Assembly (NCBI GenBank): GCA_020634115.1
Contig: JACKCH010000027.1
Location: 1 to 37,046, forward strand
From: Anaerolineaceae bacterium
Lineage (GTDB): Bacteria; Chloroflexota; Anaerolineae; Aggregatilineales; Phototrophicaceae
DNA: 37,046 bases
Direction: 5' to 3'
The first letter of the stretch is position 1. Each line of letters opens with the position of its first letter. Positions 8,071 through 14,818 of the stretch are shown piece by piece. The notes under the pieces are model-generated. The model saw only the letters and a program-made list of their open reading frames with translations. It was not told the DNA's origin and searched no databases. The position numbers were made by a program, and so were the translations under genes.

Positions 8071-8098
8071 TGAAAACTATCAACTGAAAACTGACCAC
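8069..8098 (+). repeat. ACTGANN heptamer array H1
   Basis: A degenerate run of about four 7-nt units (ACTGAAA, ACTATCA, ACTGAAA, ACTGACC) between the livF stop and the palindromic element upstream of the NTF2-like gene. It is the same unit as the arrays near 14300, 14780, 26110, 26770, 26955 and 27185. Confidence 0.65.
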
Positions 8099-8101
8099 TC
8101 T

Positions 8102-8896
8102 TTATCCCAACCAGCGTTTACGGCGCTTGTAGTGCTTGACTTCACGGTAACTCTTGCGCTCGCCGGAGGTGTTCAGTCCCAGGTAAAATTCTTTAATGTC
8201 TTCATTTTCACGCAGATGCGCCGCCGGGCCATCCAGAACGATACGCCCCTGTTCCATCACATACCCATGATGCGCCAGTCCGAGCGCCGCCCGTGCGTTC
8301 TGCTCCACCAGCAGCACCGACACATTCTCTTTTTCGTTGATCTCACGCACAATCTCGAAGATTTCCGCCACCAGCAGCGGCGCTAAACCGAGCGACGGTT
8401 CATCCAGCATCATCAGCTTGGGATGCCCCATCAGCGCCCGCCCGATCACCAGCATTTGCCCCTCACCGCCGGAAAGATAGCCGCTGGTGCGTTTGCGCAG
8501 GTCTTTCAATCGAGGGAAATAGGTGAACACGCGCTCCAGGTCGTCTTTATAGTGGCGGCCACCCTCATAAACCATCGCGCCGGTATGCAGGTTTTCCTCA
8601 ACGGTGAGATGCCGGAACAGAGGGCGACCCTCAATCACCTGGATGATTCCCTCGCGCACGATGTCCTCCGCGTTGCGGGTATCCAGGCGGCTGCCATCCC
8701 AGGCGATACTGCCGCGTGTGACTTCGCCCAACTCGCTCCGGAGCAATCCACTGATCGCCTTGAGCGTGGTGGATTTGCCCGCGCCGTTCGGCCCCAGCAG
8801 GGTCACGACCTGCCCATCCTGCACCTCAAACGAGACGCCGCGCAGCACCAGAATCACGCTGTTGTAAATAACTTCAATATTATTGACTGCAAGCAT
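8102..8896 (-). CDS. livF: Branched-chain-type ABC transporter ATPase, LivF family
   Basis: A 264-aa nucleotide-binding subunit on the cytoplasmic face of a liv-type importer, pairing with LivG to drive LivH/LivM. Visible motifs are Walker A GPNGAGKST (35-43), signature LSGGEGQ (141-147; the more usual form is LSGGEQQ), Walker B LMMLDEPSLGLAP (161-173), and LLVEQN (195-200) where LivF proteins normally lack the H-loop histidine. The last 20 or so residues form a basic tail (SGERKSYREVKHYKRRKRWLG) that standard LivF proteins lack; I recall such tails from LivF proteins linked to CoA ligases. I chose ATG 8896. A longer frame up to 8992 would translate an intergenic hairpin and lacks homology. 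It follows the substrate-binding protein gene. Confidence 0.92.
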   Translation of the reverse strand: MLAVNNIEVIYNSVILVLRGVSFEVQDGQVVTLLGPNGAGKSTTLKAISGLLRSELGEVTRGSIAWDGSRLDTRNAEDIVREGIIQVIEGRPLFRHLTVEENLHTGAMVYEGGRHYKDDLERVFTYFPRLKDLRKRTSGYLSGGEGQMLVIGRALMGHPKLMMLDEPSLGLAPLLVAEIFEIVREINEKENVSVLLVEQNARAALGLAHHGYVMEQGRIVLDGPAAHLRENEDIKEFYLGLNTSGERKSYREVKHYKRRKRWLG

Positions 8897-8928
8897 AATC
8901 GTTTTCCGTAAAAAAATAGCAAAACGGA

Positions 8929-8950
8929 GGGCATGAGTCGCCCCATGCCC
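8929..8950 (-). terminator. Partial terminator/attenuator after the substrate-binding protein gene
   Basis: On the minus strand a 7-bp stem GGGCATG/CATGCCC (8-nt loop) lies 16 bp after the stop at 8967. It is followed about ten bases later by a TTTTTTT tract (ending near 8911). The distance from stem to T run suggests a leaky terminator, or a 3-prime stabilising hairpin that keeps binding-protein mRNA more abundant than downstream livF. Confidence 0.55.
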
Positions 8951-8966
8951 CCGTGATGAACCAACT

Positions 8967-10370
8967 TTACATAGCCGGTACGTCTGCGCCACCAGGACGC
9001 AGATCCGGCGCCGGGGCGAAGTCTTCCATCGGGATAACGATGGGGATCATCAGCTCACCGCCGTTCGGGTTCGGAACCACCATCACATCATCGCGGGAGG
9101 TCGCCGGGCCAGTGCCGGTAGCATTCAGGAAAGCCATCTGGGCGATCCGGTTACCCGTTACAGCGCGGAGTTGGCCGTCTTCCCCATAGGACATATGGAG
9201 CAGTTGCATCGGGCTGTAATCCAGCGCCTCTGTCGTCGCTTTGAGTTCCGCGCCAGTCACGGCGTCCAGGCTGCCGACCCGGTTCACGGTCTGAATGTAG
9301 ATTTCAGCAATCGCATCCACCGAACTCCAGCCGAGGATGTAGGCGATGTTCTGCGTGGACAGCCCGCGTTCATTCGCTGCCGCTTCCTGCTTGATGAAGG
9401 CGATACCGGGGTTGCTGACTTCCGTCCACCAGGCAAACGGCATCGAGCCGAGCATACCATTGACCGCCGGTAGGCCATCCGCCGGGGCACGCCCGGAACT
9501 CAGCAGACCTACTGACGTATCCATCACCCAGTTCACACCGGCCAACTGCAGTTGATCTTCCAGACCAAGCGCCCGCACGGTTTCGGCGATCAGCACCGGG
9601 CCGGTGGCGAGGCTGTTGGTGTAGAGAATATTCGCGCCCGCATCCACCAGGTTCAGTACCTGGGTGGTGATGTCGGTATCGGTGGGCAGGAAGGTTTCTG
9701 GCGTCTCCAGGATGGTGACGCCCTGCTCCGCACAGTACGCGAGGGTTTCCGGCTGGAACGCAGCCTGGCCGAATGCGCCGGCCCAGCTCAGGTAGCCGAC
9801 GGTGGGATCAGGATACATATCGGCATGAGCGCCAATGTAATTGCAGAACGAACCCAACTGGTCTACATACAGCGGATTGGTGGCAAAAATCCAGCCCGGC
9901 GCATCCGCGTTTTCACCATACAGACCGTCCACCGAACCGGCAGAAATCAGACCCACGATTTCGTCCTGGGCCATCTGGTCACGCAGCAGTTCTGAGTCAG
10001 CGGAAGCGTACAGCAGCAGCATTTTCATGTCTGAGTAGTCGCGCTTGAAGGCATCATAGAACGTCTGGGTGTTATCCAGGTTGCCCTGGGTGTCTTCGTA
10101 CTGCTGGGCCAGTTCCGCGCCGCAGATACCGCCATTGGCATTGATGTAGGTTAGCGCGTCGGTGATCGCCGCGACCAGTGGCTGGGTGATGAAGGAATAA
10201 GCACCGCTCAGGTCACCGATGTGGTAAATCGTGATCGTCGAGCCAGTCAGATCCACCGCGCATTCGGTGTGGGTCGAGGGGTAAGGAAGCATTTCGTCCT
10301 GGGCGGATACCGGGATCACCAGTACGCTCAGAAGGAGTGCTACGAGTGTCAAGAAAGCTACTTTTCGCAT
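8967..10370 (-). CDS. livJ: Periplasmic-type substrate-binding protein of a liv ABC transporter
   Basis: A 467-aa exported type I periplasmic binding protein (Leu/Ile/Val-binding family) that captures the ligand outside the membrane. Residues 1-23 are a signal peptide (VIPVSAQ). No lipobox Cys is present at the cleavage site. Family features are STITIYHIGDLSGAYSF near the start, the ITDALTYINANGGICG helix-turn (the INxxGGI motif), the YEDTQGN strand, the second-lobe strand ANILYTNSLATGPVLIAETVRALGL, and a C-terminal PNPNGGELMIPIVIP. It is longer than E. coli LivJ (about 367 aa), as is common when CoA ligases sit in the cluster. It has its own consensus promoter and a downstream hairpin. The ligand is not necessarily an amino acid; this family also binds aromatic acids, amides and urea. 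Confidence 0.88.
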   Translation of the reverse strand: MRKVAFLTLVALLLSVLVIPVSAQDEMLPYPSTHTECAVDLTGSTITIYHIGDLSGAYSFITQPLVAAITDALTYINANGGICGAELAQQYEDTQGNLDNTQTFYDAFKRDYSDMKMLLLYASADSELLRDQMAQDEIVGLISAGSVDGLYGENADAPGWIFATNPLYVDQLGSFCNYIGAHADMYPDPTVGYLSWAGAFGQAAFQPETLAYCAEQGVTILETPETFLPTDTDITTQVLNLVDAGANILYTNSLATGPVLIAETVRALGLEDQLQLAGVNWVMDTSVGLLSSGRAPADGLPAVNGMLGSMPFAWWTEVSNPGIAFIKQEAAANERGLSTQNIAYILGWSSVDAIAEIYIQTVNRVGSLDAVTGAELKATTEALDYSPMQLLHMSYGEDGQLRAVTGNRIAQMAFLNATGTGPATSRDDVMVVPNPNGGELMIPIVIPMEDFAPAPDLRPGGADVPAM

Positions 10371-10475
10371 GATTCTAAAATCCTTTCAACTGAACATTTT
10401 GAGACAACGCGAACCTTTTCGTGCGTAAGATGCTTGCGTGTTTTATTTCCCTCCTTATCACTCGATTTCCCTCTT

Positions 10476-10504
10476 AGCATACGGTCTTGCGGAATTTCCG
10501 GCAA
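10476..10504 (-). promoter_or_regulatory. Sigma70-type promoter for the substrate-binding protein gene
   Basis: On the minus strand TTGCCG (-35, 10499-10504) is separated by exactly 17 bp from TATGCT (-10, 10476-10481), about 105 bp upstream of the ATG at 10370. It would allow the binding protein to be made independently of the long operon transcript. Confidence 0.6.
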
Positions 10505-10558
10505 GTGAGCGGGTTGCCCCTTTGCCAGGGTATTTTTGGGATTGTGTACGAATTTCCT

Positions 10559-10609
10559 GTAGGGACACGCAACGGCGTGTCCGCCGGACGCCCCATTGGG
10601 CATCCCTAC
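10559..10609. repeat. Double-hairpin palindromic element bounded by GTAGGG/CCCTAC
   Basis: A complete 51-bp example of the element family. GTAGGG opens, a first hairpin GGACACGC/GCGTGTCC (10563-10582) is followed by CCG linker bases and a second hairpin GGACGCCC-catt-GGGCATCC (10586-10605), and CCCTAC closes. It lies in the 303-bp gap between livM and the binding-protein gene. Confidence 0.8.
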
Positions 10610-10636
10610 TGAATCAATGGCATATAGAGAGAATTT

Positions 10637-10677
10637 ATAGGGGCGACCCGGCGTGGTCGCCCGGCTTATCCCCCTAA
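10637..10677. repeat. Palindromic element with GGGCGACC core
   Basis: An 8-bp stem GGGCGACC/GGTCGCCC (10641-10648 with 10655-10662), bounded by ATAGGGG and CCCCTAA. The core and loop are repeated at 12744-12766. It ends across the livM stop codon region at 10674, so it may also act as the 3-prime hairpin of livM. Together with 10559-10609 and the promoter at 10476-10504 it accounts for most of this gene-free gap. Confidence 0.75.
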
Positions 10678-11786
10678 TGCGAATACGGGCGCAGCTTCCA
10701 CGAAATTTTGAGAATTTCCCACCGGTGCGCCAGTCCGCGCGGCTCAATAATCAGGAAGGTGATGAGAACCAGGCCGAACAGCGTCGGGTTCACGGCGGCG
10801 ACAATATTCACCGAATCCACGAACGGGAGCAGCTGCGGCAGCGTCTCGCGGAACCAGGGCGCAACCAGCGGGATAATATTCTGCTGGAGCAGGATGACGA
10901 AACCCGTGCCGAACATCGCTCCCAACGGGAAACCTGCCCCGCCGATAATCAGCATCGCCAGGAATTCAATGGATTTGCTCAGTTGGAACTGTTGCAGCGA
11001 CAGGCTGTTGGTTTCATAGGCGAACAACGCCCCCGCAACCCCGGCATACAAGGCGCTCAGGAAAAAGGCTTGCAGCTTGTACCAGAACACATTGATGCCC
11101 AACTGTTCGGCGGCCAGATCATTATCCCGCACGGAGATGAACGCCCGCCCGGTACGAGTACGGATGATGTTACGCGCCGCCAGCATCAAAAAGACCGATA
11201 ACGGGACGATGATATAGTACATTTCAACGTCACCACTGAACGTCAACGGGCCGAGTTCCGGGATCGGAACGGGCAGCGGGCGCGTGCCGTTGGTGATGTC
11301 CGCCAGCGGATACTGCAAAATCCAGGGGATGATGAACTGCGCCGCCAGCGTCGCCATCGCCAGGTAGAAGCCTTTCACCCGCAGCGACGGCAGGCCAAAA
11401 ATCAGCCCCACCACGCCCGTAATGAGCGCCGACAGCGGCAGCGCCAGCCAGAACGTCATGCCGAGTTCGCGCCCCAGAATGGCCGCGCTGTACGCACCTA
11501 CCGCCATGAATGCCGCATGGCCGAGCGAAATCTGCCCGGTATAACCCACCAACAGATTCAACCCCTGTACCGCGATGATGAGGATTGCAATCGTGTTGAT
11601 CGTCCCCAACAGCGCCTCCGGGATGATGGACAGTCCCAGCGGCCCGGCATCGGATACCAGCGGCAGCAGCAGGAGGATAATAAACAGCCCGTTCGCCAGG
11701 ATTTTGTCACCTCGGGTACGGTTGATCGAAATATCCTGGGCGTAAGTGGTATCAAAAATGCCGGATGGCCGAATATTCGCAGACAT
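10674..11786 (-). CDS. livM: Branched-chain-type ABC transporter permease, LivM family
   Basis: A 370-aa inner-membrane permease that forms the translocation path with LivH. Conserved LivM features are NLLVGYTGQISLGHAAFMAVGAY, a FGLPSLRVKGFYLAMATLAAQFI segment, the cytoplasmic coupling region IRTRTGRAFISVRDNDLAAEQLGI (EAA-like), and GGAGFPLGAMFGTGFVI. About eight to ten hydrophobic segments are visible. ATG 11786 follows GAGGA by four bases. The hydrolase gene ends 30 bp upstream, so the two are co-transcribed. The length is normal for LivM with a short N-terminal extension. Confidence 0.92.
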   Translation of the reverse strand: MSANIRPSGIFDTTYAQDISINRTRGDKILANGLFIILLLLPLVSDAGPLGLSIIPEALLGTINTIAILIIAVQGLNLLVGYTGQISLGHAAFMAVGAYSAAILGRELGMTFWLALPLSALITGVVGLIFGLPSLRVKGFYLAMATLAAQFIIPWILQYPLADITNGTRPLPVPIPELGPLTFSGDVEMYYIIVPLSVFLMLAARNIIRTRTGRAFISVRDNDLAAEQLGINVFWYKLQAFFLSALYAGVAGALFAYETNSLSLQQFQLSKSIEFLAMLIIGGAGFPLGAMFGTGFVILLQQNIIPLVAPWFRETLPQLLPFVDSVNIVAAVNPTLFGLVLITFLIIEPRGLAHRWEILKISWKLRPYSH

Positions 11787-11816
11787 AAAATCCTCTAATT
11801 GGCGTAAAAAATTCGT

Positions 11817-12614
11817 TTATAACCCGCGCTCACCTAACCAGGCGATGATCCGGTCTGCGACAGGCTGCCAGTCTTTTTCCAGCATCATGTCGTGCGCCGT
11901 ATTCGGGAAAATTTCGACTTCTGCCCCGTAGGCTCTGGCGGTGCGCTGCACTTCGCCCTGGGTGAACACCCGGTCATCCGCTCCTCCGAGTACCAGCAGC
12001 GGTGTTTTGACTTGTGCCGGACGCGGCAAATTGAGACTCGCCTCAAGCCCAGCCAGGAACGATTCCGGAATCATACGGGTGAAATAGGTCTGGACGGTGT
12101 CAGCGGGCATATTGCTCGAAAAGAATCCCTCATGAGTCAGTGCCGGTGTGCCGATCAGGTGATACCCGTTGAAGGTCAACATCACTCTAAAAAATGCGCC
12201 GGGGTGATGGGCCATAAACCGCAGGAAAAACGGCAGCGCCCCATACGACGGGATAGACGCCATCAGCACCGCCGCCGGTAAGGTCTGTTGTTCCAGGAAC
12301 TTCTGGGTGACATAGCCGCCGAGCGAATGCCCGACGATGATCGGCAGCGCCCCAGTTTGCTGCTGAATTTGGGCTGTTACCTCTGCAACATCCTGGACGT
12401 AATGCCGCGCCAGGTTGCGCAAGATGGTTTGACGCCCCTCGCTCTTGCCATGTCCCCGGAAACTGAGCGCGAAGGTGGCATACCCCTGCTGGACAAAATA
12501 GGACATGAAGAATTCATCCCAGCACCATGCCCCATGCCACGCCCCATGCACGAACAGAATCGGGTTGGGATGGGTGGCGGTATCGGGTTGGTGAGTGATG
12601 AGTTCGAGTTGCAC
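11817..12614 (-). CDS. Alpha/beta-hydrolase
   Basis: A 265-aa cytoplasmic serine hydrolase of the alpha/beta fold. The oxyanion-side motif FVHGAWHGAWCWDEF (21-35) is followed by the nucleophile elbow GHSLGG (95-100, Ser97), an acid candidate in LGGADDRVF (Asp213 or Asp214) and the catalytic histidine in PNTAHDMML (His241). A complete triad is therefore present. The HGAWHGAWCW form is common in esterase/lipase and hydroxynitrile-lyase-like branches. The start is GTG at 12614, with GAGGGA eight bases upstream. It sits between livH and livM, an unusual place for a hydrolase. A plausible inferred job is hydrolysing an imported ester or amide, or a CoA thioester made by the neighbouring ligases. 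Confidence 0.88.
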   Translation of the reverse strand: MQLELITHQPDTATHPNPILFVHGAWHGAWCWDEFFMSYFVQQGYATFALSFRGHGKSEGRQTILRNLARHYVQDVAEVTAQIQQQTGALPIIVGHSLGGYVTQKFLEQQTLPAAVLMASIPSYGALPFFLRFMAHHPGAFFRVMLTFNGYHLIGTPALTHEGFFSSNMPADTVQTYFTRMIPESFLAGLEASLNLPRPAQVKTPLLVLGGADDRVFTQGEVQRTARAYGAEVEIFPNTAHDMMLEKDWQPVADRIIAWLGERGL

Positions 12615-12697
12615 GATTTTCTTCCCTCAGGGTTCACAACACAGCGTTTTTTGAAATCGGCAGTTCATTCTTCATAGGGATAGCATGGTCATTTTTT

Positions 12698-12801
12698 GTA
12701 GGGGCGCACCACCGTACACCCCTACAAGCCTCTCATTTTAGTAGGGGCGACCCGGCGTGGTCGCCCAATTGAATTGTGAAACTGCATTATCATGCCCCTA
12801 C
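12698..12801. repeat. Pair of GTAGGGG/CCCCTAC palindromic elements
   Basis: Unit 12698-12725 runs from GTAGGGGCG to ACCCCTAC. Unit 12741-12801 opens with GTAGGGG, carries the GGGCGACC/GGTCGCCC hairpin also seen at 10641-10662, and closes with GCCCCTAC after an AT-rich stretch. They occupy the first half of the 356-bp livH-hydrolase gap, in which I see no gene. Confidence 0.75.
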
Positions 12802-12865
12802 ACATCCTATCATTCCGCGTGATTCTATAGAGAACAGGGTAAATCCTGTCTGCTCCGCCTCGCTC

Positions 12866-12949
12866 ACCTCACCCCTACTCGCTGCGCTCGTTTTCCCCTC
12901 TCCAAATTGGAGAGGGGCGGGAGAACCGAAGGTTCGGAGGGGGTGAGGT
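12866..12949. repeat. Nested inverted-repeat element (84 bp)
   Basis: Outer arms ACCTCACCCC (12866-12875) and GGGGTGAGGT (12940-12949) enclose an 11-bp perfect inner palindrome CCCCTCTCCAA/TTGGAGAGGGG (12895-12917) and a small AACCGAAGGTT hairpin. It is 20 bp from the livH stop. The inner CCCTCTCC-AATTTGG-AGAGGG type is widespread in bacterial genomes as a non-autonomous repeat. It differs from the GTAGGG family. Confidence 0.75.
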
Positions 12950-12970
12950 AAAGGGGTTATCCCAACACCC

Positions 12971-14299
12971 CTAAATCCGCTCAATCCGCTTCTGCCCGAA
13001 CAACCCTTCGGGGCGGATCACCAGCACGATCATCAGTACCACATACGGCGCGAGTTCCGTGCCAGTCTGCTGGCCGGGGAACAACAGTGTGGACATCTGC
13101 TCCACGAAGCCGATCACCAGCCCACCAATCAACGCCCCGCCGATGGACTCCAATCCGCCGAGCAGCACCGCCGGGAACGCCCGCAGCGCCACTAAAGGCA
13201 TGAACAGCGAAAGGCTGGTTGAGCCACCCTGCAACACCCCGGCAGTCGCCGCTAACAAGGCCGCAATCGCCCAGGCCACCGCCAGGATCACCCGCACCCG
13301 CAGCCCGACGGACTGCGCCAACTGCTGGTTCTCGGAAGTCGCTCGCATCGCTAACCCGATACTGGTGCGCTGGAAGAAAAACAGAAATCCGGCGAACGTC
13401 ACCAGCGCCAGCACGAACGCCATCAGCAACTGAATTTTGATGACAATCGGGCCGCCGAAAGCCTCCCCAAACGCGCCTTTGGAGTCGAAAATGATCGTTT
13501 GCGGCAGTCCCAGGCTGGAAAGGTCGGCAAAAATCGGCAGGGTGAGTTCGACACTACCCCAGGTGATTTGGGTCAGGCCGCGAATCACCCCTTCACCGAG
13601 CGCGAGCGTGACCAGCACCGCCGCGAATAGGGGTTGGCCGATCAACGGGCGAATGGTGTAACGCTCAATTGTCAGCCCCAGCAGCGACGCGCCGCAGATG
13701 CTCCCGACCAGGGCGTGCAGCCATTGGAGTTCGTATCCCCCCAGACTCATCGCTAGTGTCAGCACGATCACCACCCCAATCGCACCAGCAATACGGAGCG
13801 GGGTTTTCAGCACATAGGCCGCCTGAATGAAAATGCCGAAAATCACCAGGAAAATTTTGCGGACGAACTGGCGCAGGCTGTAGACCAGAAACGCGCCGGG
13901 GTTCTGGTCAATGCTGGGTGCAAGAGCGTCACTGCGCAGCACATCGTCGGAAGCCAGCGTACTCAGCCCCATCGCTACGGTGAAAGCGGCCAGCACCGCC
14001 GCTACCGGGGCGGAAATGGCCTCGGTGGTGAAAAAGCTGTAAAAGACCAGCCCGCCCACCAGCATCATCCACCCGTGCGCGAAGTTGAACACGCCCGATG
14101 CTTTGTTAATCACGACGATGCCCAGCGCGACCAGGGCATACACCCCGCCCACCATGATTCCGGTCAGCCCGGACTGCGCCAACCGATAGGTTTTGGGCTG
14201 GCTGACCACCGGCGCGAGCCAGACAACCGCCAGCAGCAGCACGATGATATAGGCGAGGATGGTCAGGTAACGCCGGTTTTGCTCAAAGAAAGTGGTCAT
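12971..14299 (-). CDS. livH: Branched-chain-type ABC transporter permease, LivH family, with internal insertion
   Basis: A 442-aa permease; E. coli LivH is about 308 aa. The start of the fold is standard (GLTGIMVGGVYALVALGIVV, then NFAHGWMMLVGG), and the fold resumes with LGLTIERYTIRPLIGQPL and LGEGVIRGL. It ends with VLLGGLESIGGALIGGLVIGFVEQ and IRPEGLFGQKRIERI, all LivH-like. Between about residues 112 and 190 there is an extra segment containing a charged loop (STLASDDVLRSDALAPSIDQNP) and two hydrophobic stretches. ATG 14299 has no strong ribosome site, because an ACTGANN repeat array runs right up to the start codon. It is downstream of the acyl-CoA synthetase gene, from which it is separated by the four-helix-bundle gene. 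Confidence 0.88.
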   Translation of the reverse strand: MTTFFEQNRRYLTILAYIIVLLLAVVWLAPVVSQPKTYRLAQSGLTGIMVGGVYALVALGIVVINKASGVFNFAHGWMMLVGGLVFYSFFTTEAISAPVAAVLAAFTVAMGLSTLASDDVLRSDALAPSIDQNPGAFLVYSLRQFVRKIFLVIFGIFIQAAYVLKTPLRIAGAIGVVIVLTLAMSLGGYELQWLHALVGSICGASLLGLTIERYTIRPLIGQPLFAAVLVTLALGEGVIRGLTQITWGSVELTLPIFADLSSLGLPQTIIFDSKGAFGEAFGGPIVIKIQLLMAFVLALVTFAGFLFFFQRTSIGLAMRATSENQQLAQSVGLRVRVILAVAWAIAALLAATAGVLQGGSTSLSLFMPLVALRAFPAVLLGGLESIGGALIGGLVIGFVEQMSTLLFPGQQTGTELAPYVVLMIVLVIRPEGLFGQKRIERI

Positions 14300-14300
14300 A

Positions 14301-14421
14301 AGTTATCAGTTCTCAGGTATAAGTTGGCAGTAATCAGTATTCAGTCGTCAGTATTCAGTCGTCAGTTTTTAGTTGTCAGTGTTCAGGCATCAGTTGTCAG
14401 TCGTCAGCGTTCAGTTGTCAG
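14301..14421 (-). repeat. ACTGANN heptamer array H2
   Basis: About 17 degenerate 7-nt units, reading TCAGTNN on the plus strand (ACTGANN on the minus strand), fill the 104-bp space between livH and the four-helix-bundle gene. They extend into the last codons of the latter, so its stop TGA at 14404 and the residues LTTER come from the array. No open frame is conserved in the array. Confidence 0.85.
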
Positions 14422-14763
14422 TTTTTTGATGAGGCCGGCTAACATGCGTTTGACCTCAACAACCATTGTGGAGAGGGTCTGATAATCATCGGTGTTCAGG
14501 TAATTCAGATCGTGAGCCAGCAGTAAGTGGTATTCCGTTTCACTGGCTGACCCCATTGCAATATCCAGAAAGCGTCGAAACTCTTTGGTGCTATCCCGCC
14601 CGCAACCTTCAGCAATATTCGCGGGGATAGAGGCCGCTGCCCACCGTACCTGATTGGTCAGCCCGTACGATTCCTCTTTAGGAAAGGTCATTGTCGCTTG
14701 ATAGGTACTGAGCGTAAACCGGTGTGCTTTCTCCCAAACAGCCAGTTTCTTGAAATCCTGCAC
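14404..14763 (-). CDS. Four-helix bundle protein (23S rRNA intervening-sequence / S23 family)
   Basis: A 119-aa protein with the hallmarks of the S23/IVP four-helix-bundle family: DFKKLAVWEKAHRFTLSTYQATMTFPKEESYGLTNQVRWAAASIPANIAEGCGR, then EFRRFLDIAMGSASETEYHLLLAHDLNYL. Members occur as ORFs in 23S rRNA intervening sequences and as solitary chromosomal genes. They are related in fold to Avd of diversity-generating retroelements and bind nucleic acid; the physiological role is not established. The start is GTG 14763 after AGGGG. It interrupts the liv cluster between the acyl-CoA synthetase and livH genes and is bracketed by heptamer arrays in opposite orientation (14301-14421 and 14778-14816), which suggests insertion as a unit. 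No reverse transcriptase or rRNA is nearby. Confidence 0.88.
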   Translation of the reverse strand: MQDFKKLAVWEKAHRFTLSTYQATMTFPKEESYGLTNQVRWAAASIPANIAEGCGRDSTKEFRRFLDIAMGSASETEYHLLLAHDLNYLNTDDYQTLSTMVVEVKRMLAGLIKKLTTER

Positions 14764-14777
14764 ACCCCGCCCCTATT

Positions 14778-14816
14778 CACTGAAAACTGATAACTGACGG
14801 CTGACCACTGACGACT
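14778..14816 (+). repeat. ACTGANN heptamer array H3
   Basis: A very regular run on the plus strand: ACTGAAA, ACTGATA, ACTGACG, GCTGACC, ACTGACG, ACT. It lies between the acyl-CoA synthetase stop (14819) and the start of the four-helix-bundle gene, in the opposite orientation to array H2 on the other side of that gene. It directly abuts the synthetase stop codon. Confidence 0.85.
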
Positions 14817-14818
14817 CC

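Noticed and set aside
8897..8992. N-terminal extension of LivF by 32 residues
   Set aside because: It would translate the hairpin and T tract between genes and overlap the end of the binding-protein gene; family alignment begins at the ATG at 8896.
14301..14421. CRISPR-like array
   Set aside because: The repeats are 7 nt long and degenerate with no unique spacers; no cas genes are present.
14404..14763. Avd component of a diversity-generating retroelement
   Set aside because: The fold family is related, but no reverse transcriptase and no template/variable repeat pair exist nearby; the S23/IVP label is safer.
14301..14816. Intervening sequence within a 23S rRNA gene
   Set aside because: Family members occur there, but the surroundings here are protein genes and no rRNA sequence is present.
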